From Gemmatimonadota bacterium (GTDB taxonomy: Bacteria; Gemmatimonadota; Gemmatimonadetes; Gemmatimonadales; GWC2-71-9): DNA of 64,000 nt. Both the position numbers and the translations under genes were made by a program. Position 1 is the stretch's first letter; each line of letters opens with the position of its first letter. The stretch covers positions 1,362,880 to 1,426,879 of the forward strand of contig PNAE01000007.1 of the NCBI GenBank assembly GCA_003169895.1, given 5' to 3'. Below, in pieces: positions 43,797 to 52,176 of this stretch. Below the pieces are notes generated by a model that had not been told where the DNA came from, searched no databases, and was given only the letters and a program-made list of their open reading frames with translations.

Positions 43797-44165
43797 TCAG
43801 TCTCCCTTGACGAGAGACCGCGCAACCCGTAACGCCGAAGCACCTGAAAGATACCGACCCGTCCCCGGAGGGGTCCGGGAGCCCGGTTTCCGGGGGATAT
43901 CGCGGCGCCGGATGCGGGGTGCGCGGCGGCGCCCGGCGTTGGGGATCTTGGTCTGGCGGATGAGCAGGCGGAGGTGGTCAGCGGAGTAGCCGGACTCCTT
44001 CGAGGCCTGAGCCATGGTGAGGACTTCGTCCGACTGTCCGCTGATGACGGATTCAAAATCGGCAAGTACATCGGTGAGTATTGCGGCGCCGTTCACCATC
44101 GCACCGAGATGGCGCATGGCGTTGGCTTCTTTGGACCACTTGGTCGCAAACTCTTCCGGGCTCAT
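43797..44165 (-). CDS. Excisionase-like DNA-binding protein, island 1
   Basis: A 122-residue protein. The N-terminal MSPEEFATKWSKEANAMRHLGAMVNGAAILTDVLADFESV is shared in pattern with the island 2 protein at 61088. The middle MAQASKESGYSADHLRLLIRQTKIPNAGRRRAPRIRRRDIP is a MerR/excisionase-type winged helix-turn-helix. It is basic in the C-terminal third. Directly upstream of the integrase in both islands, it is the likely recombination directionality factor or a regulator. Confidence 0.72.
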   Translation of the reverse strand: MSPEEFATKWSKEANAMRHLGAMVNGAAILTDVLADFESVISGQSDEVLTMAQASKESGYSADHLRLLIRQTKIPNAGRRRAPRIRRRDIPRKPGSRTPPGTGRYLSGASALRVARSLVKGD

Positions 44166-44174
44166 TGTGTGGAC

Positions 44175-44915
44175 TCAGGTGTCCAAGCCGTGCGGGTCGT
44201 CGCAATCGTCGTCTTGGATCCGCGGGCGTTCAGATGGCGGCCGCCAATCGCCAGTCTCATAGTCCCCTGATCCGAACTCCTGCTTGAGTTTATGCCACCA
44301 GATGTAATCCCAGTACAGGTGGCCGATTACCTCACGCAGGAATTGGGCTTTCGATCGCCAATCGCTGGCAAGGAAGCCCAGAGCATGGATTCCAAGGGCG
44401 CTAAGTTTCGCCCGAAGCAATTTTTCTGCCTCGTTCAGGAACAGAATAGAGGGCGGACCACCATACTCCGGCACGCGTCCGGCACCGTTGTCGATGTCCT
44501 GCCAAACGACTGTCCACTGACGGAGATTCGGGTCGCGATGAAGGATGCCGACGAACTGGGCAAGCAGCTGCTCTCGGAGGACTCGTGGATCCCGCCCCGG
44601 CTTCAGGTTCGCATGGGGCAGGTGCAGCTCGGGCTTTACGTCCTTGACGATGCCGCGGATTGTCTTCTCTCCGCAGCCAAGAATCGCGGCAATTCTCTTG
44701 TTGCTGAGCCCTTGCTGTTTCAACTCCGTTGCCCGGTCGATCCGTTCCTGATCCGTGTGGTGCCGCGGCGGCGCTGGCGCGGTCTTCGCACGGCCGTCCG
44801 CGTGACTTTGCGGGGGCTTCTGACGGTGCTCCGGCGGTATTGCCGGGGTTGTACGGCGAGCTTTGCGATGGGCCAAGGCACTGGAATACCCGGGATCAGC
44901 GGTCGGTTTGGGCAT
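44175..44915 (-). CDS. Helix-turn-helix regulatory protein, island 1
   Basis: A 246-residue protein. A basic, disordered N-terminus (residues 1-50) precedes a resolvase-type HTH (RIDRATELKQQGLSNKRIAAILGCGEKTIRGIVKDVKPEL, about 58-95), followed by a helical domain. The island 2 protein at 61468 has the same architecture and the same linker pattern (VKNVEPELRIPQPN.. DPRVLRRQLL), showing common descent. Possibly a transcriptional regulator or DNA-bending factor for integration. No enzymatic motif is seen. Confidence 0.7.
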   Translation of the reverse strand: MPKPTADPGYSSALAHRKARRTTPAIPPEHRQKPPQSHADGRAKTAPAPPRHHTDQERIDRATELKQQGLSNKRIAAILGCGEKTIRGIVKDVKPELHLPHANLKPGRDPRVLREQLLAQFVGILHRDPNLRQWTVVWQDIDNGAGRVPEYGGPPSILFLNEAEKLLRAKLSALGIHALGFLASDWRSKAQFLREVIGHLYWDYIWWHKLKQEFGSGDYETGDWRPPSERPRIQDDDCDDPHGLDT

Positions 44916-44924
44916 TTGGTAGCG

Positions 44925-45212
44925 CTATCCCCATGCCTTGCGTTCGAGACCGAACTGGTAGATCTCGCCCCAGAGTAGCCATGTTTCGCCTTGCTCGTGC
45001 CCATACCGGTGAATCAGGCCGCTTGCAATCCAGTCATACATGGTCACCCGGTGGACGCCCAACACCTTCGCCGCTTCCATGGGCGTCAGATAGTCCTGGA
45101 ATCCAACACTTCGGAACCAGTCCAACCCAGATATCACCCGGATGAGGGTGAGGGCGCCCCCGGGTTTGAGCTCAAATTCGATGAGGTCGGATCGGTGTTG
45201 CGGATAGGCCAT
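44925..45212 (-). CDS. Small MerR/excisionase-type HTH protein, island 1
   Basis: A 95-residue protein with a C-terminal helix-turn-helix (YLTPMEAAKVLGVHRVTMYDWIASGLIHRY) of the excisionase/DNA-binding type. It is the first gene of the leftward control operon and is preceded by a strong promoter (-35 at 45268-45273). The N-terminal half (IEFELKPGGALTLIRVISGLDWF) is not recognised. The island 2 counterpart is at 62314. Confidence 0.72.
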   Translation of the reverse strand: MAYPQHRSDLIEFELKPGGALTLIRVISGLDWFRSVGFQDYLTPMEAAKVLGVHRVTMYDWIASGLIHRYGHEQGETWLLWGEIYQFGLERKAWG

Positions 45213-45244
45213 GGCGATTTCCAGGGTGGTCGTCGACTCCCTAG

Positions 45245-45273
45245 AGACTACCGATATGGAAATGTCTTGTCAA
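45245..45273 (-). promoter_or_regulatory. Sigma70-type promoter of the island 1 control operon
   Basis: Leftward strand: -35 TTGACA (45268-45273), 17-bp spacer, -10 TAGTCT (45245-45250), about 30 bp before the start of the small HTH gene. The -35 hexamer is a perfect consensus, rare in this GC-rich sequence. The matching island 2 promoter has the same spacing. Confidence 0.7.
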
Positions 45274-45305
45274 GGCTGGGGTCCCGATCAGCAGCGGGGC
45301 GCTGT

Positions 45306-46565
45306 CTAGCCGTTGAGGACTGCTTTCGTCTCTGTGATGAAACTCTCCAGCGTCAACAGATGTGGCCGGATCTCTTTCGGGAAGTTTTCGATGTTGTCCT
45401 CGGGAATGACCAGGCGGACTCCGTGATCGTGCATCTCCTGCCACTGGTTTGGGCTTACACCCTGTTGCAACGTCAACAGGTGCTTTACCGGGATGCGGTC
45501 CGCTTCATTGATTACCTGTCGCCAGCGATCCTTGCACGTCGTTTTCGCTGCCAACATGCGGAGCCGAGCCGACGGATAGGTTGTGGATCGGTACGCGTCA
45601 GCTGAGGGAAACAGAAAGTCAGGGCGCTTCTTCCCTTCGCTGGTTTTGCCTCGGTCATACGGAAGCGACTCTTCGGCAAAGATGCACTCAGCTTGAAGCT
45701 CAAGGCTTCCACCTGCGCGGGCTTTACGGCGGTTTGTGACCGCATTCGCGAAGTTCACGAATATGTCAACCGTTGCGAAGCCTTCCTGGAGTCGCGGCAA
45801 GACGTGGTGCTGCTCAACGGATCGGAAAATGTCATACTCGCATGCAAGGCGACGCAGCAGTCGCTTGTCAGCGGACGTCTGTTTCTTCTTGACGGAACGA
45901 ATGTTTGCGACGGCCATTTCCACAATCTCCGTGCCCGTCGGAAAGGTCGTGCGCCAGGCGGCAGGAAGTTCAGCCTCCGTAAGCTTGCACGGTGAATCGC
46001 GTTCCACCGCAGCTTCGGGAAGCAATCCACCCGGCGAATACAGGACGCCGGCGCCAGGTGCAACTGGCCCCACCACCTCTTGCACCGCCTGAGTCTCTTC
46101 GAGCCCGTCACACAGCCAGGCGCGACATTCCTGGCAGTCCGGCCGCTGTGAAAGATCGAATGCGAAAACACAAAGCGATCCGGTGGATTCGGGGTCGAGC
46201 AACGGCGATTCCTTGCCGCCGAACCCCGTTACCCTTGCCTCATTACGCGTCTTGTTGTTGTACCAGATGAGCTTTACATCACGCGCAAGATCGTGAGAGT
46301 CCAATCGAAAGTGCATCATCGCGAAGGGATTTGCTTCTGTCTCTGTTCGCTTCGCCAGCGAGGGAAACGCGAGGGTCACCATGCGCTTGGGAACGTAGAA
46401 GCCTGCCTGATGGCTCTCGTTCAGGAGTGTGTCGTTAGCGGAGAGATACTTGACATACCAAAGCCAGTCTTCGCCCGACACCTCTTCCATCCATGAGGCA
46501 ATGCGTTGCGGGTCAGCGGGCGTCATCTTGGATACGTCGGACAAGCCTGAGGAGTCGTTGTTCAT
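45306..46565 (-). CDS. EcoRII-like type II restriction endonuclease
   Basis: A 419-residue protein, close to the 404 of EcoRII. The N-terminal 190 residues correspond to the effector (EcoRII-N) DNA-binding domain. The C-terminal EcoRII-C nuclease domain shows the PD-(D/E)XK core: Glu 289 (SLELQAE), Asp 316 in RPDFLFPS, Lys 341 in LAAKTTCKDRWRQV and Lys 345, then KHLLTLQQGVS and a terminal PHLLTLESFI. EcoRII cuts before CCWGG and needs two sites. The partner methylase and Vsr are immediately upstream. The start at 46565 overlaps the vsr end by 53 nt; a later ATG at 46526 is less well placed relative to ribosome-binding sequence. Confidence 0.87.
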   Translation of the reverse strand: MNNDSSGLSDVSKMTPADPQRIASWMEEVSGEDWLWYVKYLSANDTLLNESHQAGFYVPKRMVTLAFPSLAKRTETEANPFAMMHFRLDSHDLARDVKLIWYNNKTRNEARVTGFGGKESPLLDPESTGSLCVFAFDLSQRPDCQECRAWLCDGLEETQAVQEVVGPVAPGAGVLYSPGGLLPEAAVERDSPCKLTEAELPAAWRTTFPTGTEIVEMAVANIRSVKKKQTSADKRLLRRLACEYDIFRSVEQHHVLPRLQEGFATVDIFVNFANAVTNRRKARAGGSLELQAECIFAEESLPYDRGKTSEGKKRPDFLFPSADAYRSTTYPSARLRMLAAKTTCKDRWRQVINEADRIPVKHLLTLQQGVSPNQWQEMHDHGVRLVIPEDNIENFPKEIRPHLLTLESFITETKAVLNG

Positions 46566-46926
46566 CGAGTTCGCACTCCCATACGGTGAAGACGCGCCAA
46601 CCGAGCCTGGCTAGCTCCCGCCTGTGTCGCTTGTCTCGTAGAGCATTGCCATCCAGCTTTGCTCGCCAAAATGCGGCGTTGTTCTTGGGGGTCGAGGCAT
46701 ACTGGCAGCCGCTGTGCCGGTGCCAGAAGCAACCATGAACGAACAGGGCCACGCGGTATTTGGGCAACACAACATCCGGGCGGCCGGGCAGCTGTCGGCC
46801 ATGGATGCGGAAGCGTAGGCCCTGCCGGTGCAGGAAGGATCGGACTGTCAATTCCGGCTTGGTATTCCTGCCCCGGATTCCCGACATCATGCGGCTGCGG
46901 GTGGCGCGGTCCACCACGTCAGCCAT
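46513..46926 (-). CDS. vsr: Very short patch repair endonuclease
   Basis: A 137-residue Vsr. Motifs are RSRMMSGIRGRNTKPE at the N-terminus, GRPDVVLPKYRVALFVHGCFWHRHSGCQYA (zinc and catalytic region with the Asp of RPD and the His of FWH) and a C-terminal LGWRVFTVWECEL. Vsr nicks 5' of the T in T:G mismatches that arise when 5-methylcytosine deaminates at the Dcm site, starting repair back to C:G. It starts five bases after the dcm stop. Its presence supports a cytosine-5 methylase of CCWGG type. Confidence 0.95.
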   Translation of the reverse strand: MADVVDRATRSRMMSGIRGRNTKPELTVRSFLHRQGLRFRIHGRQLPGRPDVVLPKYRVALFVHGCFWHRHSGCQYASTPKNNAAFWRAKLDGNALRDKRHRRELARLGWRVFTVWECELDEQRLLRLVRRIQDDAR

Positions 46927-46931
46927 GCGGG

Positions 46932-48209
46932 TTAGGCGCTTCGGGACAGCCGCAACTGTTCATGCACGACGGCTTCGCCGAGTATGTGAGGACGCATCGT
47001 CTGGGCAATTGCTTTCACGACGGGCACGACGACGGCGTTACCAAACTGTCGGTATGCTTGGGTGTCGGAAACGGTGATCTGGAAGACCTTTTCCGGCGTG
47101 TCAAATCCCATCAGTCGCGCGCATTCGCGCGGCGTAAGCCGCCGCGGCGGTCCTGGTGGGGGTCTCCGAACGAGAATCTCGGAGCCATCCTTGTGGTATC
47201 GAGCGGACAACGTCCGTGACACGTCATCTGGCCCAACCAGTCCGAATCCGAACCCGTTTCCGGCCTTCTGGTGTTTGTCCGCGTACTCGCGCAAGTAGCC
47301 CCAGAGGTGTTTGCTGAGCGTGTATTTCTTGTTGACGTTGCCGTTCGCATCTGTGAACGGTTCCTCTGGCATCTCAGTCCCGTCTTCGGGATGTAGGACG
47401 GCGCGAAGTTTGGGGCCTTTGTCGGGCGAGGGAAGGACCAGGTCGCTCCACTGAAAATCGACATCCTCACGAAAACCAACGATGAAGATGCGCTCGCGAT
47501 GTTGCGGGACGACGCAGCGCGCGTCGACAACCTTGGTGAACAAGTTGTATTTCAGCTTGTCCTTGAGCACTTGCTTGATCGTCGCAAACGTCCGCCCTCC
47601 GTCATGGTTGACGAGGTTCTTGACATTTTCAAGCAGAAATGCCTTCGGCCTGTGGTAGGCAATGATGCGCTCAACCTCAAAGAAGAGCGTACCTTGGGTA
47701 TCGCAGTCGAAGCCGTGCGGACGTCCAAGCGAATTCTTCTTGCTGACGCCCGCAATGCTGAATGGCTGGCAGGGGAATCCGGCCAGAAGCACATCGTGCT
47801 CCGGAATCATCTTCGAGGCGATCTGGACGATGTCGCCATGAACTTCGTGATTGCCGAAATTTGCGGCGTATGTCTGCTTCGAGTACTTGTCCCATTCACT
47901 CGTGAACACGCATTGCCCGCCGATGGACTCAAACCCAAGGCGAAGCCCGCCAATCCCGGCAAACAGGTCCACGAACCTGAACGCATCCCCAGGGCTTGTC
48001 GGTTCTACGGAATTGGCCGGTAGGGTCTTCAGCGACAGCAACGCGCCCTCGCGAACGCGCGAGACTCCTTTCTCCCAGCGGGCAATCGTCTTGGGCTCAT
48101 ATCCGGTCAGCTCGCCGGCCTCGGCCTGCGATAGGCCAGCATTGGTGCGAAGCCGACGGAGTTCCTTGCCAAGAGCCTTCGGGTTACCGGTCTTTCTTCG
48201 GAGGGACAT
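46932..48209 (-). CDS. dcm: DNA (cytosine-5) methyltransferase with N-terminal HTH
   Basis: A 425-residue C5 methylase. Residues 10-60 form a Cro/C1-type HTH (LGKELRRLRTNAGLSQAEAGELTGYEPKTIARWEKG). The methylase has motif I (FVDLFAGIGGLRLGF), motif IV with the catalytic Cys (GFPCQPFS, 146-149), motif VI (LLENVKNL), motif VIII (QHRERIF) and motif X (YRQFGNAVVVPVV). It should protect host CCWGG-like sites from the EcoRII-like nuclease. The HTH probably represses its own gene, using the palindrome just upstream (48215-48227). The ATG at 48209 was chosen over 48266 since the extra residues would overlap that operator. Confidence 0.94.
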   Translation of the reverse strand: MSLRRKTGNPKALGKELRRLRTNAGLSQAEAGELTGYEPKTIARWEKGVSRVREGALLSLKTLPANSVEPTSPGDAFRFVDLFAGIGGLRLGFESIGGQCVFTSEWDKYSKQTYAANFGNHEVHGDIVQIASKMIPEHDVLLAGFPCQPFSIAGVSKKNSLGRPHGFDCDTQGTLFFEVERIIAYHRPKAFLLENVKNLVNHDGGRTFATIKQVLKDKLKYNLFTKVVDARCVVPQHRERIFIVGFREDVDFQWSDLVLPSPDKGPKLRAVLHPEDGTEMPEEPFTDANGNVNKKYTLSKHLWGYLREYADKHQKAGNGFGFGLVGPDDVSRTLSARYHKDGSEILVRRPPPGPPRRLTPRECARLMGFDTPEKVFQITVSDTQAYRQFGNAVVVPVVKAIAQTMRPHILGEAVVHEQLRLSRSA

Positions 48210-48227
48210 ATAGGGGACATTATGTCC
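48204..48227 (-). promoter_or_regulatory. Palindromic operator upstream of dcm
   Basis: GGACATTATGTCC (48215-48227) is a perfect inverted repeat, and another GGACAT half-site (48204-48209) covers the dcm start codon. The position is right for autorepression by the HTH domain of the methylase, which would time methylase and nuclease expression after entry into a new host. Confidence 0.6.
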
Positions 48228-48322
48228 GATTGTTCCCCCGCGCACAAGGGGCGTCGATCGTGCCACGAGACGGCCGGCACCTATTCGCGCGCGCTATCGA
48301 CGGGCTAGTCGTTCGCCTCGTT

Positions 48323-51181
48323 CTATCGTTTCGCCGAAGGCACCGGGACAACGATGGCGTCTGCTTGGCGCGGGTCTAGCACGGAGTAGGCTATTGCGCG
48401 GGTAATTTTGTTCTTGGGCGGGTAAAGCGCGAACCCCATCGAGGGCGGCAGTTTCTCGCCGTCGTCCAGCACCGGATAAAAGAGCATCACGGCTTGACGA
48501 AGCGCTCGAAGAGCTGCGGTATCGGCGTTTCCCGCTTTTCCGTCGAGCAAGCCCGCAGCCCAGCGAGCCACGCGGACATGAATCGATTCGGTATAAACCT
48601 TGTAGCGCGCGCCGCCATTCTCGCGAGACCGTTGCTTGACCGAGAGGCGTGTTCCGTTAACGGCCCACGGCTGCACGCTCGTTTCCAGCTGCGGTGCGAC
48701 GATCAGCCAACTATCAATTTCTGGTTTGCCATGTTTTCCATTTAGATACTCCAGAACGAGAGGCCACGTCTCCGCCTGCCCCCTGTTCCATTTGTATTGA
48801 GTAAGGAATGCAAGCATTTCGGCCGGGGACCGGGTCGCTGTCGCTGCAGTAAAGGCGACAGGGCCGTCAGCGTCCGCGTACCTGATCCTAATCTTCTGCA
48901 TCTTGGTACCGGACAATAGTGCGCGAGCTAGCCCGTCATTGAACTTACGCTCAGCTAGTACAGCCGGCGCTCCTGTTCGCTCAATGGATTGCTCCCCATA
49001 GTTGATGAATGTGACCTTCGCATTGTACATCTTTCCCGCTGAGGAGGGTCGAAGCATGTGCCTCGGCACCAATGGCGGGATCTGACGGGGAGTAATCCGT
49101 TTCCCTGGTTCCAGAGAGCCGTATCTCTTGAGTTGCGCCCTGAATTCCTCTTCGTCCCTGCACGCTCCGTGAAACGCGTCGTACAGGTTGATAGTGCGTT
49201 TGCCTTTCTTGTCGAGGGGCTCTTTCGTGCCGATGTAAAGCCGCACGAGATCCCGGTAGTTCCGTCGGAAACCAAACCAACGCCCCATTTGCATTAGCGT
49301 GTCAGCTGCACCGGCCCTGCGCCGGTAATAGCTCACCGTGAGCCCTTCCACGGTATATCCGCGCGAGAGCTTCGCGCCCCCAATGATGATTCGCCAAACA
49401 GGCGTCGAATCGAAGTCGGGAGCCGTCTCCGTGTTCTGGCCGTTCAGAACAATTACCGGATCGCCGCCGTCGGTGATCCGCCGATATGCCTCCCCCAAGC
49501 AGGCACGCAGGGCGTTCCAGGACGGTGGGGTCGGCGCTCCACCTGCGCGTACAGCACACACCTTCGAAAAATCCGTACGCCACAGATTTGCTAGACGAGC
49601 CACACCTTTGCCCCCGCCCAGGTAGTTCGCCGTTCGAAACGCTCTCCTGACGTTATCCGCGTCATCGTCATGAACGAGAATGCGGGGACTGTTGTGGATG
49701 AGCATTGTATGATGCTGAAATCGCGATAGACCGTTCTGTTCACGATAGACCTTGATCGCCCCGGCGAGCACGTATGCGTCAATGGCAGTGGGCAAGTTGT
49801 CGGAGTCTAGGTCGCCTCCGGTCACTGGGCGCACGAATGCCTTTTGATTCGACAAATAGTCTTTCGGAGGGTCCGAGTCTTCGTCAAAAAAGTCAGCGAC
49901 CCCCATATAGTCCATTGGTCGCGGTAGCGAGAGCAAGGAATCCGACGGAAACAGGTCCATGTCATCATCTGGATCGATGAATACGTTGGCGAACGGCGTG
50001 GCAGTATATCCGACATATTGAGGCGATCCGAGAACCTGCAAAAGCTCGACAATCAAGGCGTTGATCGCTGTTCGTTCCTTGCGCTCCTTGACAGTCGGCT
50101 TCTTGGTATTGACCGACGCCTGATCCGATTCGTCGTCAATCACCAGACTGGGTACCTGGTGGAGGGGAACGTGTTTCGCCGCTTCTTTCATCGACCTGAT
50201 CAAGCTGGCGAGGGCGGTAGGGTTCTTCTTGACCACGACTAGGCGAGCGCTCTCGTGCCTCAGATTTGCCGGGTCACGGAATGGCTTGGACTTGTCGGCG
50301 CGCTTGAATGAGAGTGCAGAAAGACCTACGCGAAGTTGCTTGAAATCTTCCTTGGCGGTCGTTAGGCGCTCCCAATCAAAGTGCCCAAACTGACTAGGAA
50401 GCCCTCCGTGCGTGACGAAATCGGAGAGATCCGGTGCGTCATCATAGTCCGAGCCAACGAATTCCTTTCCGAGGAGCTCTTTGTCAATCCGTCGCTGGGT
50501 CTGGTCACGGAGGATGTTTTGCATTCCGGCTAGCACGACAAACATTCGATAGCCAGCGTCAGCAGCCTTCGCAATTACTCCCGTAAAGTTCGCGGTCTTG
50601 CCAGACTGGACGTATCCAATGACTAGGCCCTTTGTACCTTTGAGACCGGGGCCTAGCGGATCGGATAGCCGCTCAATCACATCCGTGGAAGCTGCGTCCA
50701 GCGCTGCAATGTTCTTCGGGTGCCAGCTCTTTCGCTCCGTGAGATAGGCTTGATACTTGTTCCAGTAGTACGACGGCTCGCGGCGCGACCCTACATACCA
50801 CCTTGACCAATCGCTGGCTATAACGATCGGATCGTCGACAACTGGGGAGCGGGGGAAGAGCTCCTCAAAAGCCTCGGCGGCTGGCTCTCGGAGCGCAAGT
50901 CGGTCAACGATGAGAGTCCTTCGGTCCCGAGTGCTTCTTTGAGTCTTAGCTGTCCAGGTGTCCGACTCGACGTAATCCCAGAGCGCGACCTTTGTCGCAA
51001 GTGTTCGAAGGTCCGGATCGTTTGGGCCTAGACTCTTGAGCCAGGCTAGGAATCCGCGTACATCAACGAATGCTGGTAGGTCGTACGTCACCGCCGCCCC
51101 GGCAAGAAGCCTCGCGATGGATATTGGCTCCTTTAGTGAGGCAATCGCAGAGCGGACGGCACGAAGTTCGACGTCGTTCAA
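48323..51181 (-). CDS. Z1-domain P-loop ATPase
   Basis: A 952-residue superfamily-II-like ATPase of the Z1 family. Walker A is GYVQSGKT (189-196), the Walker B/DEAD-like motif is LVIDDESDQ (about 347-354), followed by VGYTATPFANVF (390-401), and later helicase-like motifs GGAKLSRGYTVEGLTVSYY and QMGRWFGFR. Z1 proteins are found with MutL/MORC-type ATPases, PD-(D/E)XK proteins and DNA methylases in restriction-like and anti-phage loci, including Mza. It probably translocates on DNA. It overlaps the stop-start of the PD-(D/E)XK gene by ATGA. Confidence 0.9.
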   Translation of the reverse strand: MNDVELRAVRSAIASLKEPISIARLLAGAAVTYDLPAFVDVRGFLAWLKSLGPNDPDLRTLATKVALWDYVESDTWTAKTQRSTRDRRTLIVDRLALREPAAEAFEELFPRSPVVDDPIVIASDWSRWYVGSRREPSYYWNKYQAYLTERKSWHPKNIAALDAASTDVIERLSDPLGPGLKGTKGLVIGYVQSGKTANFTGVIAKAADAGYRMFVVLAGMQNILRDQTQRRIDKELLGKEFVGSDYDDAPDLSDFVTHGGLPSQFGHFDWERLTTAKEDFKQLRVGLSALSFKRADKSKPFRDPANLRHESARLVVVKKNPTALASLIRSMKEAAKHVPLHQVPSLVIDDESDQASVNTKKPTVKERKERTAINALIVELLQVLGSPQYVGYTATPFANVFIDPDDDMDLFPSDSLLSLPRPMDYMGVADFFDEDSDPPKDYLSNQKAFVRPVTGGDLDSDNLPTAIDAYVLAGAIKVYREQNGLSRFQHHTMLIHNSPRILVHDDDADNVRRAFRTANYLGGGKGVARLANLWRTDFSKVCAVRAGGAPTPPSWNALRACLGEAYRRITDGGDPVIVLNGQNTETAPDFDSTPVWRIIIGGAKLSRGYTVEGLTVSYYRRRAGAADTLMQMGRWFGFRRNYRDLVRLYIGTKEPLDKKGKRTINLYDAFHGACRDEEEFRAQLKRYGSLEPGKRITPRQIPPLVPRHMLRPSSAGKMYNAKVTFINYGEQSIERTGAPAVLAERKFNDGLARALLSGTKMQKIRIRYADADGPVAFTAATATRSPAEMLAFLTQYKWNRGQAETWPLVLEYLNGKHGKPEIDSWLIVAPQLETSVQPWAVNGTRLSVKQRSRENGGARYKVYTESIHVRVARWAAGLLDGKAGNADTAALRALRQAVMLFYPVLDDGEKLPPSMGFALYPPKNKITRAIAYSVLDPRQADAIVVPVPSAKR

Positions 51182-52176
51182 AGTAGGTCTCCCCCAGAAG
51201 CCGCGGGGAGGACGCCAACAAACTCAGAGGTTCCGTCCTCCCACCCCAATCCGTCAAGGTTGACGCTGTACGTCACGCGGCTGATTCGATCGGCAAGAGG
51301 GGCGCCGATGGCTTTGCGAAGCAACTCGGGCGACACTTTGGGACAATCATCGTTTACGAGAACGAGAGCAGGTTTCGTGCGCAGGCGGTAGCTCGCGGAA
51401 TAGTGTGACTCGTGAGAATGGCTGTACTTGACCTTTCGCAGGTAGGCAGCGAACAAATCAGCGCGCTGCGAATCGGATGCAATCAGAGACTCTATCGACC
51501 GAACGGCAGCCGGAAGCGTGCCGTTGCCGGCAGCGCCAACGGGCTGAAGCTGTATTGAAAGAATGTAGAGTGGACGGCCTGGAGTTGGCACAAACTGACG
51601 CAGATCGCTGACGATGTGGATACGTTCACGATTCAGCGTGGTCTTGACCTCAATCAGGCACGTCGGAGCAGAAAAATCGTGGACCTCCGCGCGGGGTCCG
51701 AGCCAGCAGTCGATTGAATCCAGTCCGTATCGCTCGAAAGCGCGGTGAACCAGCCACAATTCTCCCACCAGTCCAACCTGCTCGTCTGCCGACATCCCGG
51801 ATACTTGCTGCAACAAAAGTCGCCAAGCCGCGATGCTGTCAGCGATTGCCTGAGCGACGGATCTGCCGCGCAATTGAATGTCGTCCGCAATGGCGGTCAG
51901 CAGTGCGTGGCATTGCTGGAATAGCTTGGCTTCTGACGTGCCGACAGTCAGGAAGGCAGCGCCATCCAAGGTGACTTTCCCAATTTGAACCTCGGTCAGG
52001 CCGGAAGCGATCTGTGCGTGGCCTTCATCAAACGGTACTAGCAGGCGCAGCCCGCCTTGCGATCCCTCTAACCAGAGCCAGAGCGTCGGCGCTCCAGCAA
52101 TCGGCATTCGCTGAGGGATGCCTGTTTCAATAAGGGCGGAGAGGTTCTCCCAGGTAATGTGGCGATGATCAGTCAC
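51178..52176 (-). CDS. PD-(D/E)XK-motif protein (DUF4420 type)
   Basis: A 332-residue protein. The nuclease-fold core runs GLVGELWLVHRAFERYG (helix with Glu), then a tryptophan-containing strand, EVHDFSAPTCLIEVKTTLN with the Asp and the ExK residues, matching PD-(D/E)XK proteins that accompany Z1 and MutL-like ATPases. The C-terminal half (about 200-332) is not recognised. Expected to cut or bind DNA in the complex. ATGA overlaps on both sides couple it to the MutL-like and Z1 genes. Confidence 0.85.
   Translation of the reverse strand: MTDHRHITWENLSALIETGIPQRMPIAGAPTLWLWLEGSQGGLRLLVPFDEGHAQIASGLTEVQIGKVTLDGAAFLTVGTSEAKLFQQCHALLTAIADDIQLRGRSVAQAIADSIAAWRLLLQQVSGMSADEQVGLVGELWLVHRAFERYGLDSIDCWLGPRAEVHDFSAPTCLIEVKTTLNRERIHIVSDLRQFVPTPGRPLYILSIQLQPVGAAGNGTLPAAVRSIESLIASDSQRADLFAAYLRKVKYSHSHESHYSASYRLRTKPALVLVNDDCPKVSPELLRKAIGAPLADRISRVTYSVNLDGLGWEDGTSEFVGVLPAASGGDLL

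Noticed and set aside
44292..44978. 228-codon plus-strand frame opposite the island 1 HTH gene
   Set aside because: The minus-strand protein has an HTH and a homologue in island 2; the plus frame has none.
45306..46565. Assignment of the 419-residue gene as an AIPR-type Mza subunit
   Set aside because: The RPDFLFPS and AAKTTCKDRWRQ motifs fit EcoRII-C clearly, and Dcm and Vsr lie alongside.
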